Assembly (NCBI RefSeq): GCF_028993575.1
Contig: NZ_CP118615.1
Coordinates: forward strand, 7,035,001 to 7,099,000
DNA length: 64,000 nt
Direction: 5' to 3'
Origin: Micromonospora cathayae
GTDB lineage: Bacteria; Actinomycetota; Actinomycetes; Mycobacteriales; Micromonosporaceae
This document shows positions 1 to 9,654 of the stretch, piece by piece; the first letter of the stretch is position 1, and each line of letters starts with the position of its first letter. The notes beneath the pieces were generated by a model. That model saw only the letters and a program-made list of their open reading frames with translations, was not told where the DNA came from and made no database searches. The position numbers were made by a program, and so were the translations under genes.

Positions 1-812
<812 letters not shown>

Positions 813-999
813 AGGTCGGGCGCGCGGCCCTGCGCCACCTGCTCTCACTCTCGGCGCCGGCCTGAGCTGGCACGGCGTACGGATGTTGCTCCCATCGTAT
901 CGGGTCGACCCCTTCGACACCCGGGGCATTTCGGCCCGACGTACCGGGCTGTCCGGAGCGGGAGATCGTCGACAAGCCATGATCACGACAATCATTCGG

Positions 1000-1005
1000 A
1001 TTATA
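1000..1005 (-). promoter_or_regulatory. Consensus -10 hexamer upstream of phoH
   Basis: The minus strand reads TATAAT here, a perfect -10 hexamer in otherwise GC-rich DNA, inside the AT-rich patch 979-1020. No good -35 lies 16-18 bases upstream. It could drive phoH through a leader of about 180 bases. This is inference from one hexamer. Confidence 0.3.
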
Positions 1006-1030
1006 CCTGATCAACACCAAAACGGGCATC

Positions 1031-1060
1031 TTGAGATAGACGGACGTCCATATCTAGGAT
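1031..1060 (+). promoter_or_regulatory. Promoter of the snapalysin gene with operator-like palindrome
   Basis: TTGAGA (1031-1036) and TAGGAT (1055-1060) are 18 bases apart, a plausible housekeeping promoter ending about 45 bases before the GTG of the protease gene. The spacer contains the 8-bp palindrome GGACGTCC (1042-1049), extended by alternating symmetric bases over 1036-1055. This layout suits a repressor that blocks polymerase. The rest of 813-1104 shows nothing else convincing. Confidence 0.45.
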
Positions 1061-1104
1061 TCGGTTCACCGTCGTCCCTCATCCCCCGGAACGGAGCGTG
1101 ACCC

Positions 1105-1665
1105 GTGTCCCCACGAAGGATCGGCCGCCGCCTCACCACCCTCGTCGCCGGCGTCGCCGTCACCCTGGGCCTCGGCCTGGCCCAACCCTCGACCGCCTCG
1201 GCCGACGTGGTCGCCACCGCCACGGTCTGCTACAACACCAGCCAGGCCGGCCCGTACGCGGGCGTCGCCGACCAGGCCGCCGGGATCTGGAACGCGTACA
1301 CCAACAACGTCGACATGTCGAAGTGCGGCTCGAACCTGATGATCTACTACACCACCGGCGGTGGCTCCTACGCCGTCCGGCGCAGCCTCGGCAACGGCTA
1401 CGTGGTCATCGACACCCAGCAGGCCGCGCAGTACAGCGTGCTGCGGATCATGACCCACGAGATCGGCCACATCCTCGGCCTGCCGGACAACTACAACGGC
1501 CAGTGCTACCTGCTCATGTCCGGCGGCAGCGCCGGCACCGGCTGCACCAACCCGTACCCGTACACCACCGAGGCCCAGCAGGTGGACCGGAACTTCGGTG
1601 GCTTCGCCGCCACCGGCAGCCAGGTCTTCCGGAACAGCTGGCCGGCGCCGGCCGCCATCGGCTGA
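1105..1665 (+). CDS. snpA: Snapalysin-like secreted small neutral protease (M7)
   Basis: A 186-residue secreted zinc endopeptidase. Residues 1-33 form a Sec signal peptide (Arg-rich start, hydrophobic LVAGVAVTLGLGLA, ASA cleavage site). The mature part carries HEIGHILGLPD (118-128), the HExxHxxGxxD zinc motif of family M7. Four cysteines are likely to form disulfides. Streptomyces snapalysins have a longer propeptide, so this protein seems to have little or no pro-region. The GTG at 1105 is chosen because GGAG lies just upstream and the signal peptide starts there. No LysR-type activator is next to it, unlike snpA of Streptomyces. The upstream palindrome may provide the control. Confidence 0.88.
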   Translation: MSPRRIGRRLTTLVAGVAVTLGLGLAQPSTASADVVATATVCYNTSQAGPYAGVADQAAGIWNAYTNNVDMSKCGSNLMIYYTTGGGSYAVRRSLGNGYVVIDTQQAAQYSVLRIMTHEIGHILGLPDNYNGQCYLLMSGGSAGTGCTNPYPYTTEAQQVDRNFGGFAATGSQVFRNSWPAPAAIG

Positions 1666-1680
1666 CCGACGCGACACCCC

Positions 1681-1705
1681 GGGGGCCGGTCCCGCGCCGG
1701 CCCCC
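1681..1705. terminator. Hairpin between snapalysin and serine hydrolase genes
   Basis: GGGGGCCGG (1681-1689) pairs perfectly with CCGGCCCCC (1697-1705) around a 7-base loop, just after the protease stop codon. The next gene converges on it, so it may serve both. There is no U-tract. Confidence 0.6.
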
Positions 1706-1732
1706 GCAGGGGCGTCCCGCACCCGGCCCCGG

Positions 1733-1806
1733 GGCGGTCGCCGCACCTGCACCCGGGAGCTGTCGCGGACCTGCCCCCGGGACGGTCGCCGCACCTGCTC
1801 CGGCCC
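1733..1806. repeat. Degenerate tandem repeat, about 25 bp, three copies
   Basis: Three imperfect copies of a unit like ggtcgccgcacctgcacccgg lie between the snapalysin and serine hydrolase 3' ends, just before the stop codon of the latter. It belongs to the set of 3'-end repeats seen throughout the window. Confidence 0.5.
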
Positions 1807-1820
1807 GTCGGCCGGCCCGG

Positions 1821-3203
1821 TCAGCCCCGGGTCGGCCAGCGTACGTCGTACCCGTCGAAGGTCTGCTGGTCGCGGGTGAACCGGTAGGTCGCCCAGTGCA
1901 TCCGGCGCACCGCGCCCCGCTCGTCCCGGGTCAGCCGCAGCAGCTCGCCGACCTCCCGCCCGGAGACCGTCCGCAACACGTCCGGCCGGTCCGGCAGCGG
2001 CGCGAACACCGCCGCCGGCTTGCCCGGCGGATCCTCCGCCCGCCGCGCCCGCAGCGCGCCGTCGCGCCAGAAGAAGACGTACTCGAACCCCTCGCCCCAC
2101 CAGCGCCCCAGCAGGTCCCGGTACGCCTCGGGCGCGGGCTCGCCCGGCGACCACGGCTCGATCTCGGCCGGATCGTGCTCCACCGACGCGGTGAGCAGCC
2201 GGTGCGGCAGGTCGAAGATCGCCGCGGCGGTACCCGCCGACCCGAGCACCGCGCAGCCCATCGCCCCCGGTGTCCCGTCGCCGCCGCGCCGGCCGTACAC
2301 CGAGGCGAGGAAGCCCGGCATCGCCCCGTCGTGCCCGACGTGCACCACCCGGTGCGGCTGCGGCACCAGGATCAGGCCCAGCCCGAAGCCGTCCCCCCAG
2401 GTGGCCTCGTCGGTGAGGGTGAGCGGCCAGCGCATCTCGTCCAGGGTGGCCGGGGCCAGCACCGCCGCCCTCGGGTCCAACGCCGCCGGGTCCGCCAGGA
2501 AGGCCGCCCACCGGGCCATGTCGGCGGCGGTACTCCACAGCTGCGCCGCCGGACCGACCGCGCCGAAATCCGTCGGCGGCTCCGGCCGGACGTGGTCGGA
2601 GTAGGCGTCCACCAGGAACCCGGTGGCCGCGTACGGACCGGGCCGGGTGGTGGTGGCGGCCAACCCCAGCGGGGTGAGGATCCGGTCGGCGAGCACCTCC
2701 ACCCAGGTCCCGCCGCGCAGCCGCCCGACCAGCTCCCCGAGCAGCGCCATGCCCAGGTTCGAGTAGTGGAACCGGCGGGCCGGCGGCAACACCCGCTCGG
2801 CGCGGTCCAGATCGGCCAGGAGCTGGGCCGTACCGGGAGCGCGCAGCGTGTCCCAGATGTCGCCGTACGGCTCCCGTTGCAGGCCGGAGGTGTGCGACAG
2901 CAGCCGGCGCACGGTCAGCTCACCGTGCGCCGGCAGGTCGAGATGCCGTCCCACCGGGTCGTCGAGGTCGAGCAGCCCGTCGTCCCGGCACTGGAGCACC
3001 AGTACGGCGGTGAAGGTCTTGGTGACCGACCCGATCCGGAACGGGGTCTGCGGGGTCAGCGGGGCGTCGTTGCCGGTGCCGCCGACCGTGAGCTGCCAGA
3101 GTGGCCGGTCCGCCCGGTGCAACGCCACCGACAGCGCCGGCACCCGGGCCCCGGCCTGCACCTGCCGCACCATCCGGCCCAGCCGCGCGTTGATCTCCAC
3201 CAC
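1821..3203 (-). CDS. Serine hydrolase of the class C beta-lactamase / DD-peptidase fold
   Basis: A 460-residue member of the serine beta-lactamase-like family. The catalytic Ser-Lys pair is in SVTK (59-62), the Tyr-Asn element is YSN (147-149), and HVGHDG near residue 290 takes the place of the KTG/HxG motif. No signal peptide is visible, so it is probably cytoplasmic. The last 150 residues form an extra C-terminal domain, as in many actinobacterial esterase/peptidase homologues. The substrate cannot be predicted: an esterase, a D-amino-acid peptidase or an amidase are all possible. It converges with the snapalysin gene and is followed on the same strand by the HIT gene upstream of it, 31 bases away. 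Confidence 0.85.
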   Translation of the reverse strand: MVEINARLGRMVRQVQAGARVPALSVALHRADRPLWQLTVGGTGNDAPLTPQTPFRIGSVTKTFTAVLVLQCRDDGLLDLDDPVGRHLDLPAHGELTVRRLLSHTSGLQREPYGDIWDTLRAPGTAQLLADLDRAERVLPPARRFHYSNLGMALLGELVGRLRGGTWVEVLADRILTPLGLAATTTRPGPYAATGFLVDAYSDHVRPEPPTDFGAVGPAAQLWSTAADMARWAAFLADPAALDPRAAVLAPATLDEMRWPLTLTDEATWGDGFGLGLILVPQPHRVVHVGHDGAMPGFLASVYGRRGGDGTPGAMGCAVLGSAGTAAAIFDLPHRLLTASVEHDPAEIEPWSPGEPAPEAYRDLLGRWWGEGFEYVFFWRDGALRARRAEDPPGKPAAVFAPLPDRPDVLRTVSGREVGELLRLTRDERGAVRRMHWATYRFTRDQQTFDGYDVRWPTRG

Positions 3204-3234
3204 GCCGCCAGTCTAGGGAGGAACCCCGGCGACG

Positions 3235-3585
3235 TCAGCGGGCGAGCATCGGGCCGAGCGGGGCGCCACCGAGCAGGTGCGCGTGCACGTGGAAGACCTC
3301 CTGGCCGCCGTACCCGCCGGTGTTGAACATCAACCGGAAGCCGTCCGCGAGCAGCCCCTCGGCCTCGGCCACCTCGGCGGCCGTGGCGAGCACCTGCCCG
3401 GCCAGCTCCGGGTCGCCCTGACCCAGGGTGGCCACGTCGGCGTAGTGCACCTTCGGGATCACCAACACGTGCACCGGGGCCTTCGGGTCGATGTCCCGGA
3501 AGGCCAGGGTGGTGTCGGTCTCCCGGACGATGGTGGCCGGGATCTCCCCGGCGACGATGCGGCAGAAGAGGCAGTCGTTGGTCAC
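3235..3585 (-). CDS. HIT family nucleotide hydrolase/transferase
   Basis: A 116-residue HIT-domain protein. It begins DCLFCRIVAGEIPA, and its C-terminal active site is HVHAHLLGG, the histidine triad that attacks the alpha-phosphate of nucleotide conjugates. The family is HINT-like and acts on AMP-lysine or dinucleoside polyphosphates. The GTG at 3585 is chosen because it gives the usual family length. The in-frame ATG at 3624 would overlap the divergent SDR gene. Neither start has a strong ribosome binding site. Confidence 0.85.
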   Translation of the reverse strand: MTNDCLFCRIVAGEIPATIVRETDTTLAFRDIDPKAPVHVLVIPKVHYADVATLGQGDPELAGQVLATAAEVAEAEGLLADGFRLMFNTGGYGGQEVFHVHAHLLGGAPLGPMLAR

Positions 3586-3622
3586 CGGGGCATGGTAGGC
3601 CGTCCCGGCAGCACTGTCCGGC

Positions 3623-4396
3623 ATGATGTGGCGCGTGACTTCACGGGCGGTACTGGTGACGGGGGCCTCGCGCGGGATCGGCCGCGCGGTGGCGCGGGTG
3701 TTCGCGGCCGGCGGGGACCGGGTGGCGATCCACCACCGGGACTCGGCGGAGCTGGCCGACCAGCTCCGCGCCGAACTCCCCGGCGACGGGCACCTGGTGG
3801 TGCGGGCCGACCTGGCCGACCCGGACGCGGTCCGGGCGATGGTGGACCAGGCGGCCGACCGGCTCGGCGGGCTGGACGTCCTGGTCAACAACGCCGGGGT
3901 GTTCGGGCCGGCGGACCCGCCGCACCCGGTCTTCGAGACCAGCTACGAGCAGTGGCGGCAGCGGTGGCGGGAGGTCGTCGACACCAACCTGCTCGGCGCG
4001 GCCAACGCCTCCTGGTGTGCCGCCCAGCACATGCGTGCCCGGGGCGGGCGGATCGTCAACGTCTCGTCCCGGGGCGCGTTCCGCGGCGAACCGGGCAACC
4101 CGGCGTACGGGGCGAGCAAGGCGGGACTGAACGCGCTGGGTCAGTCCCTGGCGGTGGCGCTGGCCCCGTACGGCATCGCGGTGGCGACGGTGGCCCCCGG
4201 CTTCGTCGAGACCGACATGACCAACGAGCACCTCAAGTCGCCCCGGGGCGACGCGGTACGCGCGCAGAGCCCGTTCGGACGGGTGGCCCGGCCCGAGGAG
4301 ATCGCCGCCGCCGTGCACTGGTTGGCGTCCCCGGCCGCGGAGTGGGCCTCGGGCACGATCGTGGACCTCAACGGCGCGTCCTACCTGCGGACCTGA
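3623..4396 (+). CDS. SDR family NAD(P)-dependent oxidoreductase
   Basis: A classical short-chain dehydrogenase of about 255 residues. It has the cofactor motif TGASRGIG near the N-terminus, NNAG in the middle, and the catalytic set Ser (NVSSRG) and Tyr-x-x-x-Lys (YGASK). The VAPGFVETDM segment after the active site is typical of FabG-like 3-oxoacyl-ACP or sugar-alcohol reductases. The substrate is unknown. ATG at 3623 and GTG at 3635 are both possible; the GTG gives a typical SDR start (TSRAVLVTG). It is divergent from the HIT gene with almost no space between them. Confidence 0.88.
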   Translation: MMWRVTSRAVLVTGASRGIGRAVARVFAAGGDRVAIHHRDSAELADQLRAELPGDGHLVVRADLADPDAVRAMVDQAADRLGGLDVLVNNAGVFGPADPPHPVFETSYEQWRQRWREVVDTNLLGAANASWCAAQHMRARGGRIVNVSSRGAFRGEPGNPAYGASKAGLNALGQSLAVALAPYGIAVATVAPGFVETDMTNEHLKSPRGDAVRAQSPFGRVARPEEIAAAVHWLASPAAEWASGTIVDLNGASYLRT

Positions 4397-4483
4397 CCGG
4401 TTGCCGGCCAGCCGTGCGGTGCGCGTCGTTTTCCCCGTTCCGGGGACGGCTGACCGGGGTCGTCACGGGGTAAGGACTCCGCC

Positions 4484-5395
4484 ATGAGCGACCCTGCCCT
4501 GCTGGACCTCACCGCCGACTACCAGGTGGTCGACGGTCACGACGACGATCCGGTCCTGCTCCGCCCGGACGGTGGCCCGGTGGACACCTGGCGGGAGGAC
4601 TACCCGTACGACGAGCGGATGGCGCGCGACGACTACGACCAGCAGAAGCGCCTCCTCCAGATCGAACTCCTCAAGCTCCAGGACTGGATCAAGGAGAGCG
4701 GTGAGCGGCTGCTGATCCTCTTCGAGGGACGGGACGCGGCCGGCAAGGGCGGCACCATCAAACGCTTCATGGAGCACCTGAACCCGCGCGGGGCCAAGGT
4801 GGTGGCGCTGGTCAAGCCGAACGACCGGGAGTCCACCCAGTGGTACTTCCAGCGGTGGATCGCGCACCTGCCGGCGGCCGGCGAGATCGTGCTGTTCGAC
4901 CGGTCCTGGTACAACCGGGCCGGGGTGGAGCGGGTGATGGGCTTCTGCACCCGCAAGGAGTACCTGGAGTTCCTCCGGCAGGTCCCCGAGCTGGAGCGGA
5001 TGCTGGCCCGCTCCGGCATCCGGCTGGTCAAGTTCTGGTTCTCGGTCTCCCAGAACGAGCAGCGCACCCGGTTCGCCATCCGTCAGGTCGACCCGGTACG
5101 CCAGTGGAAGCTCTCCCCGATGGACCTGGCCTCGCTCGACAAGTGGGACGAGTACACCGAGGCGAAGGAGGCGATGTTCTTCTACACCGACACCGCCGAC
5201 GCGCCGTGGACCGTGGTGAAGAGCAACGACAAGAAGCGCGCCCGGCTGGAGGCGATGCGGCACGTGCTGCACCGCTTCGACTACACCGGCAAGGACCCGG
5301 AGGTGGTGGGGGTGCCCGACCCGCTCATCGTCGGCCCGGCCGGTCTGGACCTGCGCCCCGACGAGGAGGTTGTGCAGATCTTCCCCCGGCTGTGA
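4484..5395 (+). CDS. ppk2: Polyphosphate kinase 2 (PPK2)
   Basis: A 303-residue PPK2 enzyme of the single-domain type, which transfers phosphate between polyphosphate and nucleotides. Visible motifs are the Walker A loop FEGRDAAGKGG (about 81-91), the lid-associated DRSWYNRAGVERVMGF (about 142-157) and WYFQRWIAHLP between them. The sequence is complete and most like class I enzymes, which usually favour nucleoside diphosphate phosphorylation, although class cannot be proved by eye. An AAGGA ribosome binding site lies 7 bases before the ATG. The gene stands alone and converges with rsmE. Confidence 0.92.
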   Translation: MSDPALLDLTADYQVVDGHDDDPVLLRPDGGPVDTWREDYPYDERMARDDYDQQKRLLQIELLKLQDWIKESGERLLILFEGRDAAGKGGTIKRFMEHLNPRGAKVVALVKPNDRESTQWYFQRWIAHLPAAGEIVLFDRSWYNRAGVERVMGFCTRKEYLEFLRQVPELERMLARSGIRLVKFWFSVSQNEQRTRFAIRQVDPVRQWKLSPMDLASLDKWDEYTEAKEAMFFYTDTADAPWTVVKSNDKKRARLEAMRHVLHRFDYTGKDPEVVGVPDPLIVGPAGLDLRPDEEVVQIFPRL

Positions 5396-5400
5396 CCCGT

Positions 5401-5429
5401 ACGCCCCGCCCGGCCCGCCGGGTGGGCGT
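5401..5429. terminator. Hairpin between ppk2 and rsmE
   Basis: ACGCCC (5401-5406) pairs with GGGCGT (5424-5429), with a short inner CCGG/CCGG stem, right after the ppk2 stop and touching the rsmE stop. It could serve both convergent genes. The stem is modest. Confidence 0.4.
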
Positions 5430-6163
5430 CACCAGTGGGCGAGGCGGGTGGCGAGCACGCTGAGGGCGGCCACCCCGGCGGTCGAGGTGCGCAGCACCGT
5501 CGGGCCGAGCCGTACCGGCCGGGCACCGGCGGCGGTGAACGCGTCCCGTTCGGCCGGCGCGATGCCGCCCTCCGGGCCCACCACCAGCACGATCTCACCG
5601 GTCGGGGGCAGGTCGACGGTGGTCAGCCGGTCCTCGGCCTCTTCGTGCAGCACGAACCCGGCGGTGGCCCCGGAGATCCGCCGGGCCACCGTGGCGGTGG
5701 ACTCGTCCGGGGCCCCGGCCACCACCGGCAGCCAGGCCCGGCGGGCCTGCTTGGCCGCCTCCCGGGCGGTCGCGGCCCACTTCTCCCGGGCCCGTACGCC
5801 CCGCTCGCCGCGCCACTGCGACACCGAACGGGACGCCGCCCAGGGCACGATCTCGTCCACGCCGACCTCGGTCATCGCCTGCACGGCCAGCTCGCCCCGG
5901 TCGCCCTTGGCGATGCCCTGCACCACCACCAGCCGGGGCACGGACGCGTCGACGTACCCCCGGGAGGTGATCCTGACGTCCAGGGTGCCCCGGCCGACGG
6001 CGGTGACCACGGCGGCGGCGGTGCCGCCCCGGCCGTCACCGAGCAGCAGTTCCTCGCCGACCCGTAGCCGCTGCACGGTGGCCGCGTGGTGGCCCTCCGG
6101 GCCGTCCAGGGTGAGCGTGTCGGCGGTGGGCAGCGCCTCGACCAGGAACAGCGGCGCCGACAC
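5429..6163 (-). CDS. rsmE: 16S rRNA (uracil-1498-N3)-methyltransferase
   Basis: A 244-residue SPOUT-class methyltransferase that modifies U1498 of 16S rRNA with SAM. The N-terminal PUA-like RNA-binding part (about 1-75) contains EGHHAATVQRLRVGE. The C-terminal knot carries VVGPEGGIAPAE and LGPTVLRTSTAGVAAL, both diagnostic of RsmE. It begins immediately after the dnaJ stop codon, so it is almost certainly translated from the same heat-shock transcript. This hrcA-dnaJ-rsmE arrangement is common in actinobacteria. Confidence 0.95.
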   Translation of the reverse strand: MSAPLFLVEALPTADTLTLDGPEGHHAATVQRLRVGEELLLGDGRGGTAAAVVTAVGRGTLDVRITSRGYVDASVPRLVVVQGIAKGDRGELAVQAMTEVGVDEIVPWAASRSVSQWRGERGVRAREKWAATAREAAKQARRAWLPVVAGAPDESTATVARRISGATAGFVLHEEAEDRLTTVDLPPTGEIVLVVGPEGGIAPAERDAFTAAGARPVRLGPTVLRTSTAGVAALSVLATRLAHW

Positions 6164-7303
6164 TCAGGCGTGCCCGTTGAACGCGTCGCGCATCCGGGAG
6201 AAGAAGCCGCCCTGCTTGCTCAGCTCGGCGACCTCCTCACCGCGGGTCTTGGCGAACTCGCGCAGCATCCGCTCCTGCTCGGCGTCGAGCTTGGTCGGGG
6301 TCCGCACGTCCAGGTGGACGTAGAGGTCGCCCCGGCCGGTGCCGCGCAGGTGCGGTACGCCCCGGGCGCGCAGCCGCAGCGTGCTGCCCGGCTGGGTGCC
6401 CGGTTTGACGTCGACGGGCTCCTCGCTGTCCAGCGTCTTGATGGTCAGCCGGGTGCCGAGCGCCGCCGCCGTCATCGGCACGGTGACCCGGCAGTGCAGG
6501 TCGTCGCCCTTGCGGGAGTACACGTCGTGCGGGCGCTCGTGGATCTCGACGTACAGGTCGCCGGCGGTGCCGCCACCGGGGCCCACCTCGCCCTGCTGGG
6601 CCAGCCGGATCCGCATGCCGTCCTCCACCCCGGCGGGGATCTTGACGGTGAGCGAGCGGCGGGTACGCACCCGGCCGTCCCCGGCACAGGTCGGGCAGGG
6701 GTGCGGGATGGTGGTGCCGTACCCCTGGCAGACCGTGCACGGCCGGGCCGAGACGACCTGGCCGAGGAAGGTGCGCTGCACCGACTGCACCTCGCCCCGC
6801 CCGCCGCACGCCTCGCAGGTGGCGAGGTGGGTGCCGGCGGCGGTGCCGGCCCCGGAGCAGGTGGTGCAGAGCACGGCGGTGTCGACGGTGATCGGCGCTT
6901 CGACGCCGAACGCGGTCTCGTGCAGGTCCAGTTCCAGCCGGAGGATCGCGTCGGCTCCCGGTCGGGTACGCGGACGTGGCCCGCGCGACCCGGCGGCCCC
7001 GCCGAAGAAGGCGTCCATGATGTCCTGGAAGCCGACGAACGGCCCGGCCCCGCCGGGGCCGCCCGCGCCGGCCCCGCCGCCGCCCGGGGCGAGCGGGTCC
7101 CCACCCAGGTCGACGATCTGCCGCTTCCGGTCGTCCGAGAGGACCTCGTACGCGGCGTTGATGTCCTTGAACTTCTCCTGGGCCTCCGGGTCCGGATTCA
7201 CGTCCGGGTGGAACTGCCGCGCCAACTTGCGGTAGGCGCGCTTGATCTCGTCGTCGGAGGCGTCCCGGCTGACACCGAGAATGCCGTAGTAGTCCCTGGC
7301 CAC
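6164..7303 (-). CDS. dnaJ: Molecular chaperone DnaJ
   Basis: A 379-residue type I DnaJ co-chaperone that stimulates DnaK ATPase. It has a J domain with HPD (about 31-33), a Gly/Phe linker ending in DIMDAFFGG, four zinc-binding repeats CxxCxGxG ([32 protein letters not shown]), and a C-terminal substrate-binding part. Next to hrcA it corresponds to the actinobacterial dnaJ2 copy; dnaK and grpE are not here. The GTG at 7303 gives the usual [11 protein letters not shown] start, with ATG at 7321 as an alternative six codons upstream. Likely control is HrcA/CIRCE through the hrcA transcript. Confidence 0.95.
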   Translation of the reverse strand: MARDYYGILGVSRDASDDEIKRAYRKLARQFHPDVNPDPEAQEKFKDINAAYEVLSDDRKRQIVDLGGDPLAPGGGGAGAGGPGGAGPFVGFQDIMDAFFGGAAGSRGPRPRTRPGADAILRLELDLHETAFGVEAPITVDTAVLCTTCSGAGTAAGTHLATCEACGGRGEVQSVQRTFLGQVVSARPCTVCQGYGTTIPHPCPTCAGDGRVRTRRSLTVKIPAGVEDGMRIRLAQQGEVGPGGGTAGDLYVEIHERPHDVYSRKGDDLHCRVTVPMTAAALGTRLTIKTLDSEEPVDVKPGTQPGSTLRLRARGVPHLRGTGRGDLYVHLDVRTPTKLDAEQERMLREFAKTRGEEVAELSKQGGFFSRMRDAFNGHA

Positions 7304-7376
7304 TGCGTTCCGTGTCCTCATGTTCGTCTCGCGTTGCGCCGGTCGTCGGCCGGGTCGGCCGTCGGCCCCTGACTGG

Positions 7377-8399
7377 TCAGTTCTGGGCCAGCAGCTCGCC
7401 CACGTAGCGTGCCACGGCGCGTACCGTGGCGATGGTGCCGGGGTAGTCCATCCGGGTCGGCCCGAGCACGCCCAGCCCACCGACGATGGTGGCACCCGGA
7501 CCGTAGCCCGTGCTCACCACCGAGGCACCCCGAAGGTTGTCGATCTCGTTCTCGTCGCCGATGCGGATCCGCGTCGCGCTCGGCTCGACCTCGCCGATCA
7601 GCTTGAGCAGGACCACCTCCTCCTCGAGCGCCTCCAGGATCGGCCGCAGCGAACCCTGGAAGTCCAGCAGGCCGCCCCGGGTGAGGTTGGCCGTGCCGGC
7701 CAGCGCGATCCGCTCCTCGTGCCGCTCGACCAGCGTCTCCAGCAGCACCGTGGAGAGCGTGGTCATCGCCGGCCGCAAGCCGGGCCGGATCTCCTCGACC
7801 AGCGCCTGTACCAGCGGCGGGGTGTCCGAGAGCCGGGTGCCGACGAGCTTCTCGTTGACCAGCCGACGCAGGTCGGTGACGTCCTCGACGGGGACCGGGG
7901 CGGGCAGTTCGACCAGCCGCTGCTCGACCCGGCCGGTGTCGGCGATCATGACCAGCATCAACCGGGTGGTGGAGATCGGCACCAGCTCCAGGTGCCGCAC
8001 CGAGGAGCGGGCCAGCGACGGGTACTGCACCACCGCGACCTGGCGGGTGAGCTGCGCGAGCAGCCGGACCGTACGGTGCACGACGTCGTCCAGGTCGACC
8101 GCGCCGACCAGGAAGCGCTCGATGGCCCGCCGCTCGGCCGGGCTGAGTGGCTTGACCCGGGAGAGCCGGTCGACGAAGAGCCGGTAGCCCCGGTCGGTGG
8201 GCACCCGGCCGGCGCTGGTGTGCGGCTGGCGGATGTAGCCCTCCTCCTCCAGCACGGCCATGTCGTTGCGGACGGTGGCCGGGGACACGCCGAGCTGGTG
8301 CCGCTCGACCAGCGCCTTGCTGCCGACCGGCTCCTGGGTCGCGACGTAGTCCTCGACGATCGCGCGCAGCACGGCGAGCTTGCGGTCGTCGAGACCCAC
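7377..8399 (-). CDS. hrcA: Heat-inducible transcription repressor HrcA
   Basis: A 340-residue repressor of chaperone genes that binds CIRCE. The winged-helix N-terminus ([16 protein letters not shown], then [19 protein letters not shown]) and the C-terminal GAF-like region are intact. The open frame continues far upstream, but the GTG at 8399 is preceded by GGAGG at ideal spacing and gives the family start. A perfect CIRCE element lies about 80 bases upstream, so the gene represses itself together with dnaJ and rsmE. Confidence 0.96.
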   Translation of the reverse strand: MGLDDRKLAVLRAIVEDYVATQEPVGSKALVERHQLGVSPATVRNDMAVLEEEGYIRQPHTSAGRVPTDRGYRLFVDRLSRVKPLSPAERRAIERFLVGAVDLDDVVHRTVRLLAQLTRQVAVVQYPSLARSSVRHLELVPISTTRLMLVMIADTGRVEQRLVELPAPVPVEDVTDLRRLVNEKLVGTRLSDTPPLVQALVEEIRPGLRPAMTTLSTVLLETLVERHEERIALAGTANLTRGGLLDFQGSLRPILEALEEEVVLLKLIGEVEPSATRIRIGDENEIDNLRGASVVSTGYGPGATIVGGLGVLGPTRMDYPGTIATVRAVARYVGELLAQN

Positions 8400-8478
8400 T
8401 CTCCCCACCTCCCACGCGTGCCGGTCCACGCCCGGTCCGGCTCCGCCACGCACGGCGGACCTGACCTGGACCGTGGCC

Positions 8479-8505
8479 CTGGCACTCGACTGTAGCGAGT
8501 GCCAG
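8479..8505. promoter_or_regulatory. CIRCE operator (HrcA binding site)
   Basis: CTGGCACTC, nine spacer bases and GAGTGCCAG form a perfect inverted repeat with the 9-9-9 geometry of CIRCE (consensus TTAGCACTC-N9-GAGTGCTAA). It sits in the hrcA leader/promoter region. The outer bases differ from the low-GC consensus, as is usual in GC-rich actinobacteria. Confidence 0.93.
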
Positions 8506-8645
8506 TCTACGTCGGTGCCCCCCGGGAACGCGATGATCGGTGTCGACCTGTGCCGCGCACCGCGCCGCCGTGGTGGCCGATCGGCCGGTGGACCCGACCG
8601 GTGTCCCGCTGGTACGACTTGCCGGATGCCCCTACCGTGACCTGC

Positions 8646-9596
8646 ATGACTGAACCGCCTCGCCCGCCCGGAGCGGGCGACTCCGGCGGCTACCCGCCGG
8701 AGCCGACCGTCCCGCTCGCGCCCGGGTCCCCGTCGACGCCCGCGGAACCCACCGCACCACTGTCCGGCGCGCCAGGGGCGTCCGGGTATCCCCCGCCCGG
8801 CGGCTCCCCGCCGTCCGACGGCTGGCCGGCGCCCTCCTACGAGCCGCCCACCCGGCCCCACGAGGCCCCGTCCTACGAGCCGCCGACGCAGAGCTACGGC
8901 GCGCCGGGCCAGGAACCGCCGACCCAGAACTACGGCGCGCCGAGCTACGAGCCGCCGACCCAGAACTACGGGGCACCCTCCTACGAGCCGCCGACCCAGA
9001 GCTACGGGGCACCCTCCTACGAGCCGCCCGCCCCGGGCTACGGCACGGAACCGCCCGCGCCGGGGTACGGCGTGCCGGCCGACCACCCGACGTCCGGTGG
9101 GCACTTCGCCGCCGGGCAGCCGCCCACCGGCGACCCGGGCTACCCGCCGCCGGGCACCGCGCCCGGGGGTTACCCGCCGCCCGGGGGCCAGCCGCCGCCC
9201 GGTGCCGGGTACCCGCCCGCCGGCGGGCCGGCCGCGAGTGGCGCGACCAGCGGCGACGACCGGCTGTGGGCGACCCTCGCCCACGTCGGCGGGCCGATCG
9301 GCGTGGTGGTCGGCGGCAGCCTCTTCGGCTGGGTCGGCCCGCTGATCGTGCTGATGGTCCGGGGTCAGCAGTCCCCGGCGGTACGGGCGCACGCGGTGGC
9401 CGCGCTGAACTTCCAGATCACCTGGGCGATCGCCATCCTGGTCGGCTGGCTGCTCACCGCGATCACCTGCGGTCTGCTCTTCTTCATCCCGCTGCTGCTC
9501 GCCCTGGTGCCGATCGTGCTGGGCATCGTGGCCGCCCTCAAGGCGAACCAGGACCTGCTCTACCGCTACCCGGCGAGCCGGACCTTCGTACGGTGA
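8646..9596 (+). CDS. DUF4870 membrane protein with proline-rich repeat N-terminus
   Basis: A 316-residue membrane protein. Residues 1-200 are a Pro/Gly/Tyr-rich tail with repeats of the type [12 protein letters not shown] followed by GYPPPG stretches. The last 110 residues form the DUF4870 domain with three hydrophobic segments, including a Gly/Val-rich first helix, [16 protein letters not shown] and a long [22 protein letters not shown] helix. No enzymatic function is known for DUF4870. The tail is probably cytoplasmic and flexible. The ATG at 8646 is chosen because the repeat tail starts there; the open frame goes further up without a ribosome binding site. Confidence 0.8.
   Translation: MTEPPRPPGAGDSGGYPPEPTVPLAPGSPSTPAEPTAPLSGAPGASGYPPPGGSPPSDGWPAPSYEPPTRPHEAPSYEPPTQSYGAPGQEPPTQNYGAPSYEPPTQNYGAPSYEPPTQSYGAPSYEPPAPGYGTEPPAPGYGVPADHPTSGGHFAAGQPPTGDPGYPPPGTAPGGYPPPGGQPPPGAGYPPAGGPAASGATSGDDRLWATLAHVGGPIGVVVGGSLFGWVGPLIVLMVRGQQSPAVRAHAVAALNFQITWAIAILVGWLLTAITCGLLFFIPLLLALVPIVLGIVAALKANQDLLYRYPASRTFVR
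8836..9060 (+). repeat. In-frame tandem repeat in the DUF4870 gene
   Basis: Units of about 36 bases coding for SYEPPT(Q/R)xYGAP are repeated five or six times, partly identical at DNA level (for example around 8941-9020). It encodes the flexible tail and copy number may vary between strains. Confidence 0.7.
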
Positions 9597-9604
9597 GCGC
9601 CTCC

Positions 9605-9636
9605 CGGTCGGGTCCGGCACGTCCGGCACCCGACCG
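9605..9636. terminator. Hairpin between the DUF4870 gene and hemW
   Basis: CGGTCGGGT (9605-9613) pairs perfectly with ACCCGACCG (9628-9636), with a smaller CCGG pairing in the loop. It lies between two convergent genes and may stop both. There is no U-tract. Confidence 0.55.
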
Positions 9637-9654
9637 GGGGCGGCCGGTCCGCCG

